Shown here one piece after another: positions 36,917 through 45,798 of a stretch of DNA of 64,000 nucleotides (position 1 is its first letter; every line of letters begins with the position of its first letter). A program made the position numbers and the translations under genes. This stretch comes from Pseudoduganella umbonata (GTDB taxonomy: Bacteria > Pseudomonadota > Gammaproteobacteria > Burkholderiales > Burkholderiaceae_D): positions 150,440 to 214,439 of the forward strand of contig NZ_JACHXS010000001.1 in NCBI RefSeq assembly GCF_014192225.1. The letters are read 5' to 3'. The notes under the pieces are model-generated. The model searched no databases, was not told the DNA's origin, and was given only the letters and a program-made list of their open reading frames with translations.

Positions 36917-37447
36917 ATGTTGACCCTGCATACCAAACTGACCCAGGCCGAGCGCGTCGATGCATCGCTCGTGCTGCCTTACGAACTGCGCGAGAAATGC
37001 CGCCTGCGCGCCGCGCTCGACACCGGCGAGGAAGTCGCCATCTTCACGGTGCGCGGCACGGTACTGCGCAATGGCGACCTGCTGACCGGCGAGGATGGCC
37101 GCGTCGTGAAGGTGGTGGCGGCCCATGAAGCCACCTACCGCGTGACCGCGCCCGATGCGCAGGCGCTGCTGCGCTGCGCATTCCACCTGGGGAACCGCCA
37201 TACGCAGGCGCAGGTGGAAAGCGGCTACCTGCGCATCCGCGCGGACGCCGTGCTGCGCGAGATGCTGCATGGCCTGGGCGCCACGGTGATCGAGGAACAG
37301 GCGCCGTTCGAGCCGGAGTCGGGCGCGTACTCGGCTGGATTCGGTGGCGGCCACCACCACCACGAACACGGCCAGGGGCCGCTGGCGCCGATTCCGCTGC
37401 GCCAGAAGATCCACCGCCCGGGCGATCCGAAGGAGGCCGCGTCATGA
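36917..37447 (+). CDS. ureE: Urease accessory nickel metallochaperone UreE
   Basis: A 176-aa nickel donor. The N-terminal peptide-binding domain (MLTLHTKLTQAERVDASLVL) and the C-terminal metal-binding domain with LLRCAFHLGNRHTQAQV are clear. The tail contains a His-rich segment GGGHHHHEHGQG, which would bind extra nickel. The start is the ATG 14 bp after ureC; the 3' end overlaps ureF (ATGA). Confidence 0.95.
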   Translation: MLTLHTKLTQAERVDASLVLPYELREKCRLRAALDTGEEVAIFTVRGTVLRNGDLLTGEDGRVVKVVAAHEATYRVTAPDAQALLRCAFHLGNRHTQAQVESGYLRIRADAVLREMLHGLGATVIEEQAPFEPESGAYSAGFGGGHHHHEHGQGPLAPIPLRQKIHRPGDPKEAAS

Positions 37448-38127
37448 TCGCCGCCGCCCAGCTGCTGCACCTGCTGCAGTTCGCCAGCCCGCAACTGCCG
37501 ATCGGCGCGTACAGCTATTCGCAGGGGCTGGAAGCGGCGCTGGAGCAGGGCATCGTCAAGGATGCCGCCAGCGCCCATGCGTGGATTGCGCGCCAGTTGC
37601 ACGAAGTCGTCGCGCGCTGGGAAGCGCCGATGTGCTGGCGCCTGATGGAGGCGTTCACGCAGCGCGACGCGCTGCGCGTGGCGGAATTGACGGAACGGGC
37701 GATCGCTTCGCGCGATACGGCGGAATTTCGCGCCGAGACCGTGCAGATGGGGTATTCGCTGGCACGGCTGATCGAAGAGCTGGGCATTGCCGATGAAGGC
37801 GCGCTGGCGATGCTGAAGGAGGGCGGCGAAGTGCCGCTGGTGGCAGCCTATGCGTGCGCGGTGGCGGCACTGGGTATTCCGCACGAGGAGGCGCTGCTGG
37901 CGCTGCTGTTCTCGTGGGTGGAAAACCAGGTGCTGGTGTGCGTCAAGTCGGTGCCGCTGGGGCAGGTGGCCGGGCAACGCCTGCTGCTGTCGCTGCGCCC
38001 GGAAATCGAGGCCGCGGCGCTGTGCGCGCAATCGCTGGCCGAACACGAATTATCGAACTGGACCCCGGGGCTGTCGCTGCTGTCGATGCGCCATGAGGTG
38101 CAGTACAGCCGGGTCTATCGTTCCTGA
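37444..38127 (+). CDS. ureF: Urease accessory protein UreF
   Basis: A 227-aa all-helical accessory protein acting with UreD and UreG in nickel insertion. Conserved SPQLPIGAYSYSQGLEAAL at the N-terminus, and ENQVLVCVKSVPLGQVAGQRLL and the C-terminal SMRHEVQYSRVYRS are typical. It starts inside the ureE stop codon, so translation is coupled. Confidence 0.96.
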   Translation: MIAAAQLLHLLQFASPQLPIGAYSYSQGLEAALEQGIVKDAASAHAWIARQLHEVVARWEAPMCWRLMEAFTQRDALRVAELTERAIASRDTAEFRAETVQMGYSLARLIEELGIADEGALAMLKEGGEVPLVAAYACAVAALGIPHEEALLALLFSWVENQVLVCVKSVPLGQVAGQRLLLSLRPEIEAAALCAQSLAEHELSNWTPGLSLLSMRHEVQYSRVYRS

Positions 38128-38157
38128 TACCCGGTCACGCATCTATTAGGAGAAGAA

Positions 38158-38793
38158 ATGGTGGTTCAATCCAACCCGCTGCGCGTGGGCATCGGCGGGC
38201 CGGTCGGCTCGGGCAAGACCGCGCTGTGCGAAATGCTGTGCAAGGGCATGCGCGATTCGGTCGACATGGCCGTTATTACGAACGACATCTATACCCGCGA
38301 GGACATGGAAATCCTGCTGCGCGCCGAGGCGCTGCCGGCCGAGCGGCTGATGGGCGTGGAAACGGGCGGCTGCCCGCATACGGCCATTCGCGAGGATGCC
38401 TCGATCAACCTGGAAGCGATCGCGCGGATGCAGGCCGATTTCCCCGACCTGGAACTCATCCTGGTGGAATCGGGCGGGGACAACCTGGCCGCCACGTTCA
38501 GCCCCGAACTGTCGGACCTGACGATCTACGTGATCGACGTGGCCGGCGGCGAGAAGATCCCGCGCAAGGGCGGCCCCGGCATCACGCGCTCGGACCTCCT
38601 GATCATCAACAAGACCGACCTGGCACCGCACGTGGGCGCCAACCTGGACGTGATGGCGGCCGATGCGAAACGCATGCGCGGCACGCGCCCGTTCGTGTTC
38701 ACCAACCTGCGCAGCGGCGATGGTGTGGAGAAGGTCATTCAGTTCATCCGCGAGCAGGGCCTGCTGGGGCAGGCACCGGCGTCCGTCAAGTAA
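38158..38793 (+). CDS. ureG: Urease accessory GTPase UreG
   Basis: A 211-aa SIMIBI GTPase that powers nickel transfer. The P-loop [15 protein letters not shown] is at the N-terminus. The metal-binding CPH-type motif appears as [35 protein letters not shown] and the NKTDL specificity motif are also present. AGGAGAAG precedes the ATG. Confidence 0.97.
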   Translation: MVVQSNPLRVGIGGPVGSGKTALCEMLCKGMRDSVDMAVITNDIYTREDMEILLRAEALPAERLMGVETGGCPHTAIREDASINLEAIARMQADFPDLELILVESGGDNLAATFSPELSDLTIYVIDVAGGEKIPRKGGPGITRSDLLIINKTDLAPHVGANLDVMAADAKRMRGTRPFVFTNLRSGDGVEKVIQFIREQGLLGQAPASVK

Positions 38794-38809
38794 CTATCGA
38801 GGAAACCGC

Positions 38810-39469
38810 ATGAAACAACGCTGCATCAAGAAGTTCGGCATCAAGAACTTCGGCATCAAAAACGCCGGCATCGGAAGGTTTGGCATCAAGAACGCCGGCA
38901 TCGGGAAGTTGTTCGCCGGCGCCGTCCTGCTGGCCGCCAGCCTGCCTGCGCTGGCCCACCCCGGCCATGCCGAAATGGGTTTCGCCGACGGCCTGCTGCA
39001 CCCGCTGACGGGCTTCGACCACCTGCTGGCGCTGCTCGCGGCCGGCATCTGGAGCGTGCGGCAGGGCCGCGACGAAGGCATTTTCCGGCGCTCCGGATCC
39101 GCCCACCCGCTGACGCTGCCGGCTGTCTTCGTGGCCATGATGGGCGCCGGCGCGGCGGCCGGCATGGCGGGACTGCAGATTCCCGGACTGGAAAGCGGCA
39201 TCGCGCTGACCGTCATGCTGACCGGGGTGCTGGTCGCGGCCGCCGTCCGGTTGCCGGCCGTTGCGGGCGCCGCGCTGCTGGGCGGCTTTGCCGTCCTGCA
39301 TGGCAACGCCCACGGGCTGGAATTGCCCCACGCTGTCAGCGCGGCCGGTTATCTCGGCATGAGCGCGCTGCTGCTGGGCGCGGGGCGCCTGGCCGGCAGG
39401 CTGCCGCTGGCCCGCCTTGCCGGTGGCGCGATCGCCGCCGCCGGCCTGGGCATGCTGGCACTGGGCTGA
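38810..39469 (+). CDS. ureJ: HupE/UreJ family membrane protein with pentapeptide-repeat N-terminus
   Basis: A 219-aa member of the HupE/UreJ family, thought to act as nickel or cobalt permeases. ALAHPGHAEMGFADGLLHPLTGFDHLLALLAAGIWS is the family signature, followed by about six hydrophobic segments. Before the signal-like segment (LFAGAVLLAASLPALA) lies an unusual 30-residue extension built of five tandem 5-mers, FGIKN, FGIKN, AGIGR, FGIKN and AGIGK, encoded by 15-bp repeats. GAGGAAACC precedes the ATG. A later in-frame start would lose the repeats, but no ATG lies between them and the hydrophobic segment. Confidence 0.85.
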   Translation: MKQRCIKKFGIKNFGIKNAGIGRFGIKNAGIGKLFAGAVLLAASLPALAHPGHAEMGFADGLLHPLTGFDHLLALLAAGIWSVRQGRDEGIFRRSGSAHPLTLPAVFVAMMGAGAAAGMAGLQIPGLESGIALTVMLTGVLVAAAVRLPAVAGAALLGGFAVLHGNAHGLELPHAVSAAGYLGMSALLLGAGRLAGRLPLARLAGGAIAAAGLGMLALG

Positions 39470-39534
39470 TTGCCTCAAAAACAGGGTCCGCCCCGGATTT
39501 TGGTTTTTACAGCCGGAGCGGACGCTGGCTGTGA

Positions 39535-40185
39535 TTATTTGCGGGGTTCCTTGCGCCGTTCGCCCAGCACGATCGGCGCGGCGTTCGCGGGGTGCTTGCC
39601 GCGGCATCCCGCATACGCGGCGCGGATCGCGGCCAGGTCCTGTTCCTGGTCGCCCGTCAGCCACAGGTGCCTGGTGAAATCCAGCGTCTTGTTCGGATAA
39701 TCGAGGCACACCAGGACCAGGGGTACCCTGGCCTCCAGGGCCAGGTGGTAGAAGCCGCTCTTCCAGTTGGGCTGGTAGCCGCGCGTGCCTTCCGGCGTGA
39801 TCACCAGCCAGTACCAGCTTTCGGCATGCATGCGCTCCGCCTGCGCGCGGATCATGCCCTGCGGCGCACTGCGATCGACAGGCTGGCCGCCCAGCCAGCG
39901 GAACCATTTGCCCAGTATCGGGATCTGGAACATCGAATCCTTCGCGAGCCAGCGAAACGGCAGGTCCATGGCCCATTTGCTGACCAGGCCGATCACAAAA
40001 TCCCAGTTCGACGTGTGTGGATAGACCACCGCAATCCCGCGCGGCCCGGGCAGCGGGCGGAAAAGCATGCGCCATCCGAATAAATGCAGAACTCGCAAGG
40101 CACAGCGCTGTCTTAACGTTGGCAGGTGCGCCGGCTCCAGCTGATGCTCGTTCGCGACCCCGTGGCGCGATTGGTTGTGGTTCAT
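39535..40185 (-). CDS. Lysophospholipid acyltransferase-like protein (PlsC superfamily)
   Basis: A 216-aa protein. The acyltransferase motif HTSNWDF (H-x4-D type) follows RGIAVVYP, and PEGTR in VITPEGTRGYQ is the second conserved box. It probably transfers an acyl chain to a glycerol-phosphate or related acceptor at the membrane. I chose ATG at 40185; an upstream in-frame GTG at 40206 would add seven residues. It converges with ureJ; the gap holds a GTCCG-type repeat fragment at 39481-39495. Confidence 0.83.
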   Translation of the reverse strand: MNHNQSRHGVANEHQLEPAHLPTLRQRCALRVLHLFGWRMLFRPLPGPRGIAVVYPHTSNWDFVIGLVSKWAMDLPFRWLAKDSMFQIPILGKWFRWLGGQPVDRSAPQGMIRAQAERMHAESWYWLVITPEGTRGYQPNWKSGFYHLALEARVPLVLVCLDYPNKTLDFTRHLWLTGDQEQDLAAIRAAYAGCRGKHPANAAPIVLGERRKEPRK

Positions 40186-40317
40186 GACATTTCCCGACGT
40201 TCGCACGCTTGCCGTCAGGGCCAGGCGCAGCGCATTTAGAACGAGTTATTACAGGCAGTTATCGATGGTTCCGCGCGCTTTCAAGCAAATGATCACTTGA
40301 TCGAGCACTGCCCGGAT

Positions 40318-40332
40318 TTTCACTTTGTGAAA
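40318..40332. promoter_or_regulatory. Inverted repeat upstream of the sigma-54 activator gene
   Basis: TTTCAC and GTGAAA form a perfect 6-bp dyad with a TTT centre, in the 294-bp gap between the divergent acyltransferase and activator genes. It may be an operator; the binding protein is unknown. Confidence 0.35.
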
Positions 40333-40479
40333 CAGCGGACGGCATTCTATCCGCGCCCAACCTGCGCGGCAAGGCATTGAACGCTTGTCTCGCCACCCGC
40401 CGGAAGCGCCTGCTATGGCCAGGCTCCCTTCAGGCATCCGGCCGGCATGCGATGTTGACAAGAAAAAGGTGATGAAAAA

Positions 40480-41826
40480 ATGCTATTACGGCAATTGCTC
40501 TGCATTCCACCACCCGACGCGAACACCACGGCCGTGCTGGCCACTGCCGCCACCGGTTTCACCATCCGCCCGGCGCATGACCCGGCCGCCGCGCACATGC
40601 TGTTGCGTGCGCACCCGGTTCCGGTCGGTCTCGTCGTGCTCGATGGGGCTGCCGACACCGGAGCGCTCGACCGCCTGTTGCGCGAGCACAGCCGCACCCG
40701 GTGGATCGCGCTGTGCGCCGCCGCCGCGCTCGGCGACGCGGCCTGTCGAAAGCTGGTTGCCGACCACTGCCTGGATTTTCACACGATGCCGGTGGATGCG
40801 GTGCGGCTGCGGCAGACCCTGGGCCATGCGTACGGCATGGCGGGGCTGGACCCGCCGCCCGGCGAGGTGCCGCACGCGGCCGAACTGCACGCTTCGCGGC
40901 TCACCGGCAGCAGCGAGCCGATCTCGCGCCTGCGCCGGCAATTGCACAAGGTGGCGGCGGCCGATGCGCCCGTGTTGATCTGGGGCGAGAGCGGCACCGG
41001 CAAGGAACTGGCGGCCCGCGCCGTGCATGAAGGATCGGCACGGGCCGCCGGACCGTTCGTGCCCATCAACTGCGGCGCGATCCCGGCGAGCCTGGTGCAG
41101 TCCGAGCTGTTCGGCCACGAACGCGGCGCGTTCAGCGGCGCGGGCCGTGCACGTGCCGGCCTGATCGAATCGGCGGCCGGCGGCTCGGTATTCCTCGACG
41201 AGATCGGCGACCTGCCGCTCGACATGCAGGTCAACCTGCTGCGCTTCCTGCAGGAGAAGACGATCTACCGCCTGGGCGGGACGCGGCCGCTGCCCGTCGA
41301 CGTGCGCGTCATCGCGGCCTCGCACGTCCGCCTCGACGACGCGGTGGCCCGCGGCACCTTCCGCGAAGACCTGTATTACCGGCTCAACGTGCTGACCCTG
41401 GAAATGCCTCCGCTGCGCGAGCGCCGCGAGGATGTACCGGCGCTGGCCGAAACTTTCTTCCGCGATCACGCGCGCGAACGTTCGGCGCACGTGCGCGGCT
41501 TTTCCCGCGGTGCGATGGAAGCGATGCACGCGCACCATTGGCCCGGCAACGTGCGCGAACTGCACAACCGCGTGCGCCGCGCGGCCGTGATGGCGGAAGG
41601 CCGGCTCATCATGCCGCACGACCTGGGCCTGGACGGTGCCCTGGTTCCGGCGCTGGCGCTGCACGGCGCCCGCGTGCAGGCCGAACGGCGCGCCATCGAG
41701 GCCGGTCTCGGTGCCGGCAAGAGCATCACGCACGTGGCGCGCGAACTGGGCGTGTCGCGCATGACGGTCTACCGGCTGATGGCCAAGCACAGCATCGTGC
41801 CGCCGGCACGCAAGCGCGAAGCCTGA
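40480..41826 (+). CDS. Sigma-54-dependent transcriptional activator (bEBP) with degenerate receiver domain
   Basis: A 448-aa enhancer-binding protein. The N-terminal ~125 residues have receiver-like alternation (VGLVVLDGA would hold the acidic site) but lack the conserved lysine (HTMP where xKP is usual), so phosphorylation is doubtful, as in VpsR-type regulators. The AAA+ domain has Walker A G169-ESGTGKE, the sigma-54 contact loop as G216-AFSGA (Ser for the usual Thr), Walker B GGSVFLDE (234-241) and the arginine-finger region. A Fis-type HTH ends the protein ([20 protein letters not shown]). It lies directly upstream of a perfect sigma-54 promoter and the Fap-like operon, the likely target. 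AAGGTG lies nine bases before the ATG. Confidence 0.92.
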   Translation: MLLRQLLCIPPPDANTTAVLATAATGFTIRPAHDPAAAHMLLRAHPVPVGLVVLDGAADTGALDRLLREHSRTRWIALCAAAALGDAACRKLVADHCLDFHTMPVDAVRLRQTLGHAYGMAGLDPPPGEVPHAAELHASRLTGSSEPISRLRRQLHKVAAADAPVLIWGESGTGKELAARAVHEGSARAAGPFVPINCGAIPASLVQSELFGHERGAFSGAGRARAGLIESAAGGSVFLDEIGDLPLDMQVNLLRFLQEKTIYRLGGTRPLPVDVRVIAASHVRLDDAVARGTFREDLYYRLNVLTLEMPPLRERREDVPALAETFFRDHARERSAHVRGFSRGAMEAMHAHHWPGNVRELHNRVRRAAVMAEGRLIMPHDLGLDGALVPALALHGARVQAERRAIEAGLGAGKSITHVARELGVSRMTVYRLMAKHSIVPPARKREA

Positions 41827-41868
41827 CGTGTCGACCCTTGTGCCGCCGCGTTCGCTGCACCTTCGGCT

Positions 41869-41884
41869 GTCACACGAATGTGAC
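41869..41884. promoter_or_regulatory. Candidate upstream activator site
   Basis: GTCACA and TGTGAC are perfect 6-bp arms around CGAA, centred about 170 bp upstream of the -24 box. This is a normal distance for an enhancer-binding-protein site. The neighbouring activator with a Fis-type HTH is the natural candidate to bind it. Confidence 0.5.
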
Positions 41885-42043
41885 GGTCGCTGCGACGGGT
41901 TACTGCAGGGTGAGCCCGGCGGGAATCGCGGCTGGAGCGTCCCGCCCGCTTGTTGCACCCGGGTGACACCCGCCGTTCCCGGCCTGGGTTACCGCACAGC
42001 TTAATCCCAACGAATTCAAGCATTTAGCGCAGTCGCAGTCGCA

Positions 42044-42058
42044 TGGCACCAAGCTTGC
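42044..42058 (+). promoter_or_regulatory. Sigma-54 promoter of the Fap-like operon
   Basis: TGGCAC-CAAGC-TTGC matches the -24/-12 consensus, with GG and GC ten bases apart. It is in the right orientation upstream of 42228 and next to an enhancer-binding-protein gene. Confidence 0.85.
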
Positions 42059-42227
42059 GATAAGTCGGTGACGCGGGAGTCGCACCTGCAACCCGCGCGG
42101 TTTCGTCGATTTCCCGTGCAGGGACTCCCGGTGAAACCTTGTCGCGAGCAATGACTCGCGGCGAATGACTCGCGGCCAACGGCTCGCGGCCAACTACTTC
42201 AGCAAACTACTTCAGTGAGGAAATGAA

Positions 42228-44183
42228 ATGAAGAAAACAATGCTTGCCACGGCAATCGCGCTAGCTTGCAGCGGGGCGTTTGCCCAGACCACCGATCCCA
42301 CGTCGGCGGTCACGCAGCGCGGCGCGGGAGCCCATGCCAACGATGCTTCCACCGCAACGGTCGACAACAGCTACAGCGATGCCAGCTCCAACCGTGACAA
42401 CACCCAGGCCAACGACAATAACAACAGCACCGGTTACGCCGAGGCGCTGGCGACCGGCAGCGCGGCCGCCAACAACGGTGCCACCGCAACGTCGAACCTC
42501 GACAATGCATTCAATACCTCGACCGCCACGGCCACCAGCGCACTGACCGGTACCATCAGTGGCAACAACGTTCAGCACATCGGCAATACCGCCACCAATA
42601 ACGGCGGCGCGAACGGCGGTGCCGGCGCCGGCGGCACCGGCGGCGCTGCCACGGGCGGCAACGCCGCAGCCACGGCAGGCGCGGGCGGCAGCGGTTCCGG
42701 CGCGGCCGGTGCGGCCGGTGGCATCGGCGGCGTGGCCACCAATGGGAACGCGACCGGTGGTGCGGGCGCGGGCGGAATGGCGACTGGCGGCAATGCTTCC
42801 AATGGCGCAATCAACGGTGGCGCGGGTGGTGCCGGCGGTCTTGCATCGGGTGCCACGACCGGGGCCGGTGGCGCGGGCGGCAGCGGCGGTAATGGCGGCG
42901 CGGGCGGCGGCAGCGCCGATGGCTATGGCGGTGCCGGTGGCGCCGGCGCGGCCGGCGGAGCCGGCACCGGCGGGGCTGGCGGCCTTGCCGGGGCGGCCAG
43001 TGGCGGTGCTGGCGGCACGAGCGGCAATGCCACCGGTGCGGCCGGTGGCAACGGCGGTGCGACGGGCGCGGCAACGGGTGGTGCCGGCGGTACCGCCGGC
43101 CTGGGCGGACTGGGCGGCGCCGGCGGCGCAGGCGGTGGTGGTGCCGCGGGCGGCAATGCCGACTCCGGCGGTGCCGACGTGACCACCTCGGCCTCGTCCG
43201 GCAACGGTACCGGTGGTACCGGCCCCGGCGGTACCGGCACCGCGACCGCGGGCTATGGCGGTGCGGGCACCTCCGGCGCCGGTACGGCCAGCAACACGAG
43301 CGGCACGCCGTCCGGCGAGCCGCCGCCAAGCACGGGTGACCAGACGGCCAGCACCACGTCGGGCGGCGCCGGTGGTGGTGCCGGCGGCGGTGCCGGTGGC
43401 ACCGGTGGCACGGGCACAGGCGGCGCCGGCAGCGGTGGAGCGGCAACCACGGGTGCCGGCACGGCGAACGGGGGCACGCAAACCGCCGGTGCGGGCGGCG
43501 CGGGCTCGGCCGGCGGTGCGGGTGCCGCTGGCGGCAGCGGCGGCGCTGGCGGTGCGGGTGCCGCGGGCACCAACACGGCGGGGGCCGCTGCGGCAGGCGG
43601 CACCAACACCTCTGGTGCCGGCGGCGCGGGCGCGACGGCCAGCACGGCCGGCGGTGCGGGTGCGACGGGCACGGGCGGCGCGGGTGGTGCCGGCGCGACC
43701 GGTGGCAACGGCAGCAGTGTTGCCGGTGCCGGTGCGGCCGGCGCGGCGGGTGGCGCTGGTGCCGCCAGCGGTGGCGCATCGAACACGGCCGGCGCCGGTG
43801 CGGCAGGCGGCTCGGGTACGGGCGGCACGGCAACGGCGGGCGCCGGCACGGGTGGCGCGGGAACCGGGGGCAGTGCGACCAACGGCAGTGCCACGGCCGG
43901 TGACGGCGGCTCCGGCGGTAACGGCGGCGATGGCACGGGTGGAGCAGGTGGCGCCACCGGCGCCACCACTGCCGGTGCCGGCACGGGTGGTGCGGGTGCT
44001 GGCGGTACGGGTGGCGCGGGCGGTACCAATACCGTCAATGCCGGTACCTTCAACATGTCCAACACGATGAGCGGTGTGGCGCAGTCGGCGGCGGGCATTT
44101 CCGTGATCAGCCAGAACAGCGGCATCAGCTCGCTCGTGCAGCAAAGCGTCAACGTGCAGGCCAACCTGAACGTGGGCCGATAG
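42228..44183 (+). CDS. Secreted Gly/Ala-rich low-complexity protein, putative fibre subunit
   Basis: A 651-aa protein. The signal peptide ends AFA before Q20. Residues about 20-115 are rich in Asn, Ser, Thr and Ala (DNNNSTGYAEA, SALTGTISGNNVQHIGN). About 117-600 is an extreme Gly/Ala repeat (GGAGGAGAAGG, GGTGTGGAG and variants) reminiscent of PE_PGRS proteins or silk. The last 50 residues are non-repetitive: NTVNAGTFNMSNTMSGVAQ, then SVISQNSGISSLVQQSVNVQANL. The C-terminal segment resembles the conserved strands of Fap-type amyloid subunits and is shared in part with two neighbours. GAGGAAATG is upstream, and the gene is first in the sigma-54-controlled operon. Amyloid or fibre formation is inference from context; nothing catalytic is visible. 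Confidence 0.85.
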   Translation: MKKTMLATAIALACSGAFAQTTDPTSAVTQRGAGAHANDASTATVDNSYSDASSNRDNTQANDNNNSTGYAEALATGSAAANNGATATSNLDNAFNTSTATATSALTGTISGNNVQHIGNTATNNGGANGGAGAGGTGGAATGGNAAATAGAGGSGSGAAGAAGGIGGVATNGNATGGAGAGGMATGGNASNGAINGGAGGAGGLASGATTGAGGAGGSGGNGGAGGGSADGYGGAGGAGAAGGAGTGGAGGLAGAASGGAGGTSGNATGAAGGNGGATGAATGGAGGTAGLGGLGGAGGAGGGGAAGGNADSGGADVTTSASSGNGTGGTGPGGTGTATAGYGGAGTSGAGTASNTSGTPSGEPPPSTGDQTASTTSGGAGGGAGGGAGGTGGTGTGGAGSGGAATTGAGTANGGTQTAGAGGAGSAGGAGAAGGSGGAGGAGAAGTNTAGAAAAGGTNTSGAGGAGATASTAGGAGATGTGGAGGAGATGGNGSSVAGAGAAGAAGGAGAASGGASNTAGAGAAGGSGTGGTATAGAGTGGAGTGGSATNGSATAGDGGSGGNGGDGTGGAGGATGATTAGAGTGGAGAGGTGGAGGTNTVNAGTFNMSNTMSGVAQSAAGISVISQNSGISSLVQQSVNVQANLNVGR

Positions 44184-44420
44184 CGGGGTACCTGTCAGCG
44201 GCGTGGTGGATGGGCGTGACAAGTTGCCCTGTCATGCCGGGCGCAGATGCGCGGGACTGCCGGCTATCCCGGTGCATCTGCGGCAAGGCATCGGCGCAGG
44301 AAAGAAGCGCTTGCGCTTTGCCGCCATGCCAGTTGACGACCGCAAGGCAGTGATACACGGGTGGATGGCTGGCGTGAGCCATGCGTCCGCGCGTCCTGAT
44401 GCCAACATCGTGGAGGCAAT

Positions 44421-45035
44421 ATGTACTTTCGAATGACCCGTGCGGGGAGGGTATTCGCCCAATCCGCCGGCTGGATACGGTTGACGTTGCCGTTCGCGCG
44501 GTGGCAATGCCGCGCGCGCGTGGCCGGTGCGACGTTGTTGATGGCGGGCGTGCCTGCGGCGTTGGCAGGGGTGGCCGCCGCAGGGGTGGCGCCCTCAGCG
44601 TCGGCGCCCGCGGCGTTGGTACGAGCGGCGTTGGTACGTGCGGCGTGGTCAACCGCGGCATCTTCGAACATCGCCGAGGCGACCGCGTTGCCGGCATTCG
44701 CGATGGCGCCGTACCCGCTGCCGCTGCCAGCGGCGGTGAGCAGGCTGCCGGTCTTGCCGCCCCCGCTGCAGGCAGCTTCGCTGTCCGGGAGCGGCGCGGG
44801 GGCGCTTGGCGATGCCAGCCTGGCCGAACTGCGCGGCGGCACCGAAACGCCGTGGAGCGACATGCGCCTGAACGGAACCGTCGGCGGCAACAGCGCCGTG
44901 CATGTGGTCACGGGGTCGAACAGCATTACCGACGGCGCGTTCAGCAATGCATCGGGTCTGCCGATGGTGATCCAGAACTCGGGTGCCAATGTGCTGATCC
45001 AGAACGCAACCATCGTCAACGTGCAGATCCGATGA
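44421..45035 (+). CDS. Secreted small protein with LAELRGG and QNS motifs, Fap-like component
   Basis: A 204-aa protein that I cannot assign to a named family. A hydrophobic Ala-rich N-terminal region (about 33-58) may be a long signal peptide. A Pro/Ala/Leu-rich stretch follows, then G-DASLAELRGG (GG at 139-140) and a 64-residue C-terminal part, MRLNGTVGGNSAVHVVTGSN to MVIQNSGANVLIQNATIVNVQIR. LAELRGG looks like a double-glycine processing site for a C39 peptidase, encoded next. The C-terminal strand motif QNSGANVLIQ matches QNSGISSLVQQ of the previous protein. GGAGG precedes the ATG; the stop overlaps the peptidase start (ATGA). Confidence 0.75.
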   Translation: MYFRMTRAGRVFAQSAGWIRLTLPFARWQCRARVAGATLLMAGVPAALAGVAAAGVAPSASAPAALVRAALVRAAWSTAASSNIAEATALPAFAMAPYPLPLPAAVSRLPVLPPPLQAASLSGSGAGALGDASLAELRGGTETPWSDMRLNGTVGGNSAVHVVTGSNSITDGAFSNASGLPMVIQNSGANVLIQNATIVNVQIR

Positions 45036-45787
45036 ACGCGCCGGACGGAAGGCCGGCACGGCGCTGGCGGGCCAGGCTTAGGCAGCGGCTCGCGTTGCTG
45101 CCGGGCCTGGCTTTGCAGCTGGGCCTGGCTTTGCCGTTATCCCTCATCTCCGCCGCGCCCGCCGGGGCGGTCGAGCTGCCGTTTGCCGGCGGCGGCCCCG
45201 CGTCGATACGGATCACGAGCATGAAGGAGGCGCGCTACCGGTCCACCGTGCGCCAGCAATACGATTTCAGCTGTGGCTCGGCGGCGCTCGCCACGCTGCT
45301 GACGCACCACTACGGCTATCCCGTCAGCGAGCAGCAGGCGTTCGCGGAAATGTTCGCCGGCGGCGACCAGCGGCGCATCCGGAAAGAGGGTTTTTCGCTG
45401 CTCGACATGAAGCGCTTCCTTGCCGCGCACGGCTTCACGGCGGACGGTTTCCAGCAACCGCTGGACAGCCTCGCGAAGGCGCGCTTTCCCGCGATCGTGC
45501 TGGTGGCCGAGCGTGGCTACCGGCACTTCGTCGTCGTCAAGGGCGTGCAAGACGGGCGGGTGCTGTTCGGCGATCCGTCCGGCGGCACGCGTGCCCTGTC
45601 GCGCGCTGCGTTCGAAGCGATCTGGCTGAATCAACTCTTGTTCGTGATCCATGATCGCGCGGCCAAACCGCGGTTCAATGAACGATCCGACTGGGTGGCG
45701 GCGCCACGCATGCTGCCCGGCGATGCGCTCGGGCGCGAAGGCCTGGGCCGGGTGACGCTGCCCAAGCTCGATGCCGGCGACTTCTAA
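45032..45787 (+). CDS. C39-family cysteine peptidase, FapD-like
   Basis: A 251-aa secreted peptidase. A signal sequence (LALLPGLALQLGLALPLSLISAAPAGA) precedes the C39 domain. The catalytic residues are visible: C81 in QQYDFSCGSAALATLL, His in GYRHFVVVKG, and Asp in LFGDPSGGTRALS. Unlike bacteriocin-type C39 proteins there is no ABC-transporter part, so it acts as a stand-alone periplasmic protease, as FapD does in Pseudomonas. It starts in the stop codon of the preceding gene. Likely substrates are the two neighbours carrying LAE[L/A]RGG, since C39 peptidases cut after double glycine; this is inference. Confidence 0.88.
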   Translation: MNAPDGRPARRWRARLRQRLALLPGLALQLGLALPLSLISAAPAGAVELPFAGGGPASIRITSMKEARYRSTVRQQYDFSCGSAALATLLTHHYGYPVSEQQAFAEMFAGGDQRRIRKEGFSLLDMKRFLAAHGFTADGFQQPLDSLAKARFPAIVLVAERGYRHFVVVKGVQDGRVLFGDPSGGTRALSRAAFEAIWLNQLLFVIHDRAAKPRFNERSDWVAAPRMLPGDALGREGLGRVTLPKLDAGDF

Positions 45788-45798
45788 AGGAGAATCAC

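Larger units (their letters stand above)
41827..42227 (+). other. Regulatory region of the Fap-like operon
   Basis: 401 bp between the activator gene and the first secreted-protein gene. From left to right: a GTCACA-N4-TGTGAC dyad (41869-41884), a CACCCGGGTG palindrome (41956-41965), the sigma-54 promoter (42044-42058), and a leader of about 160 nt. The leader contains degenerate tandem repeats around 42147-42215 (AATGACTCGCGGCG, AATGACTCGCGGCC, AACGGCTCGCGGCC, then two ACTACTTCAG-type units). GAGGAAATGAA precedes the next ATG. Confidence 0.7.

Noticed and set aside
42228..44183. Autotransporter or PE_PGRS family assignment for the Gly/Ala-rich protein
   Set aside because: There is no autotransporter barrel and no PE domain; the similarity to PGRS is compositional only.
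42261..44222. A 653-codon minus-strand frame (Thr/Ala/Gly-rich) opposite the Gly/Ala-rich gene
   Set aside because: The repeat DNA lacks stops in several frames on both strands. The plus-strand frame has the signal peptide, ribosome-binding site, conserved ends and promoter; the minus one has none.
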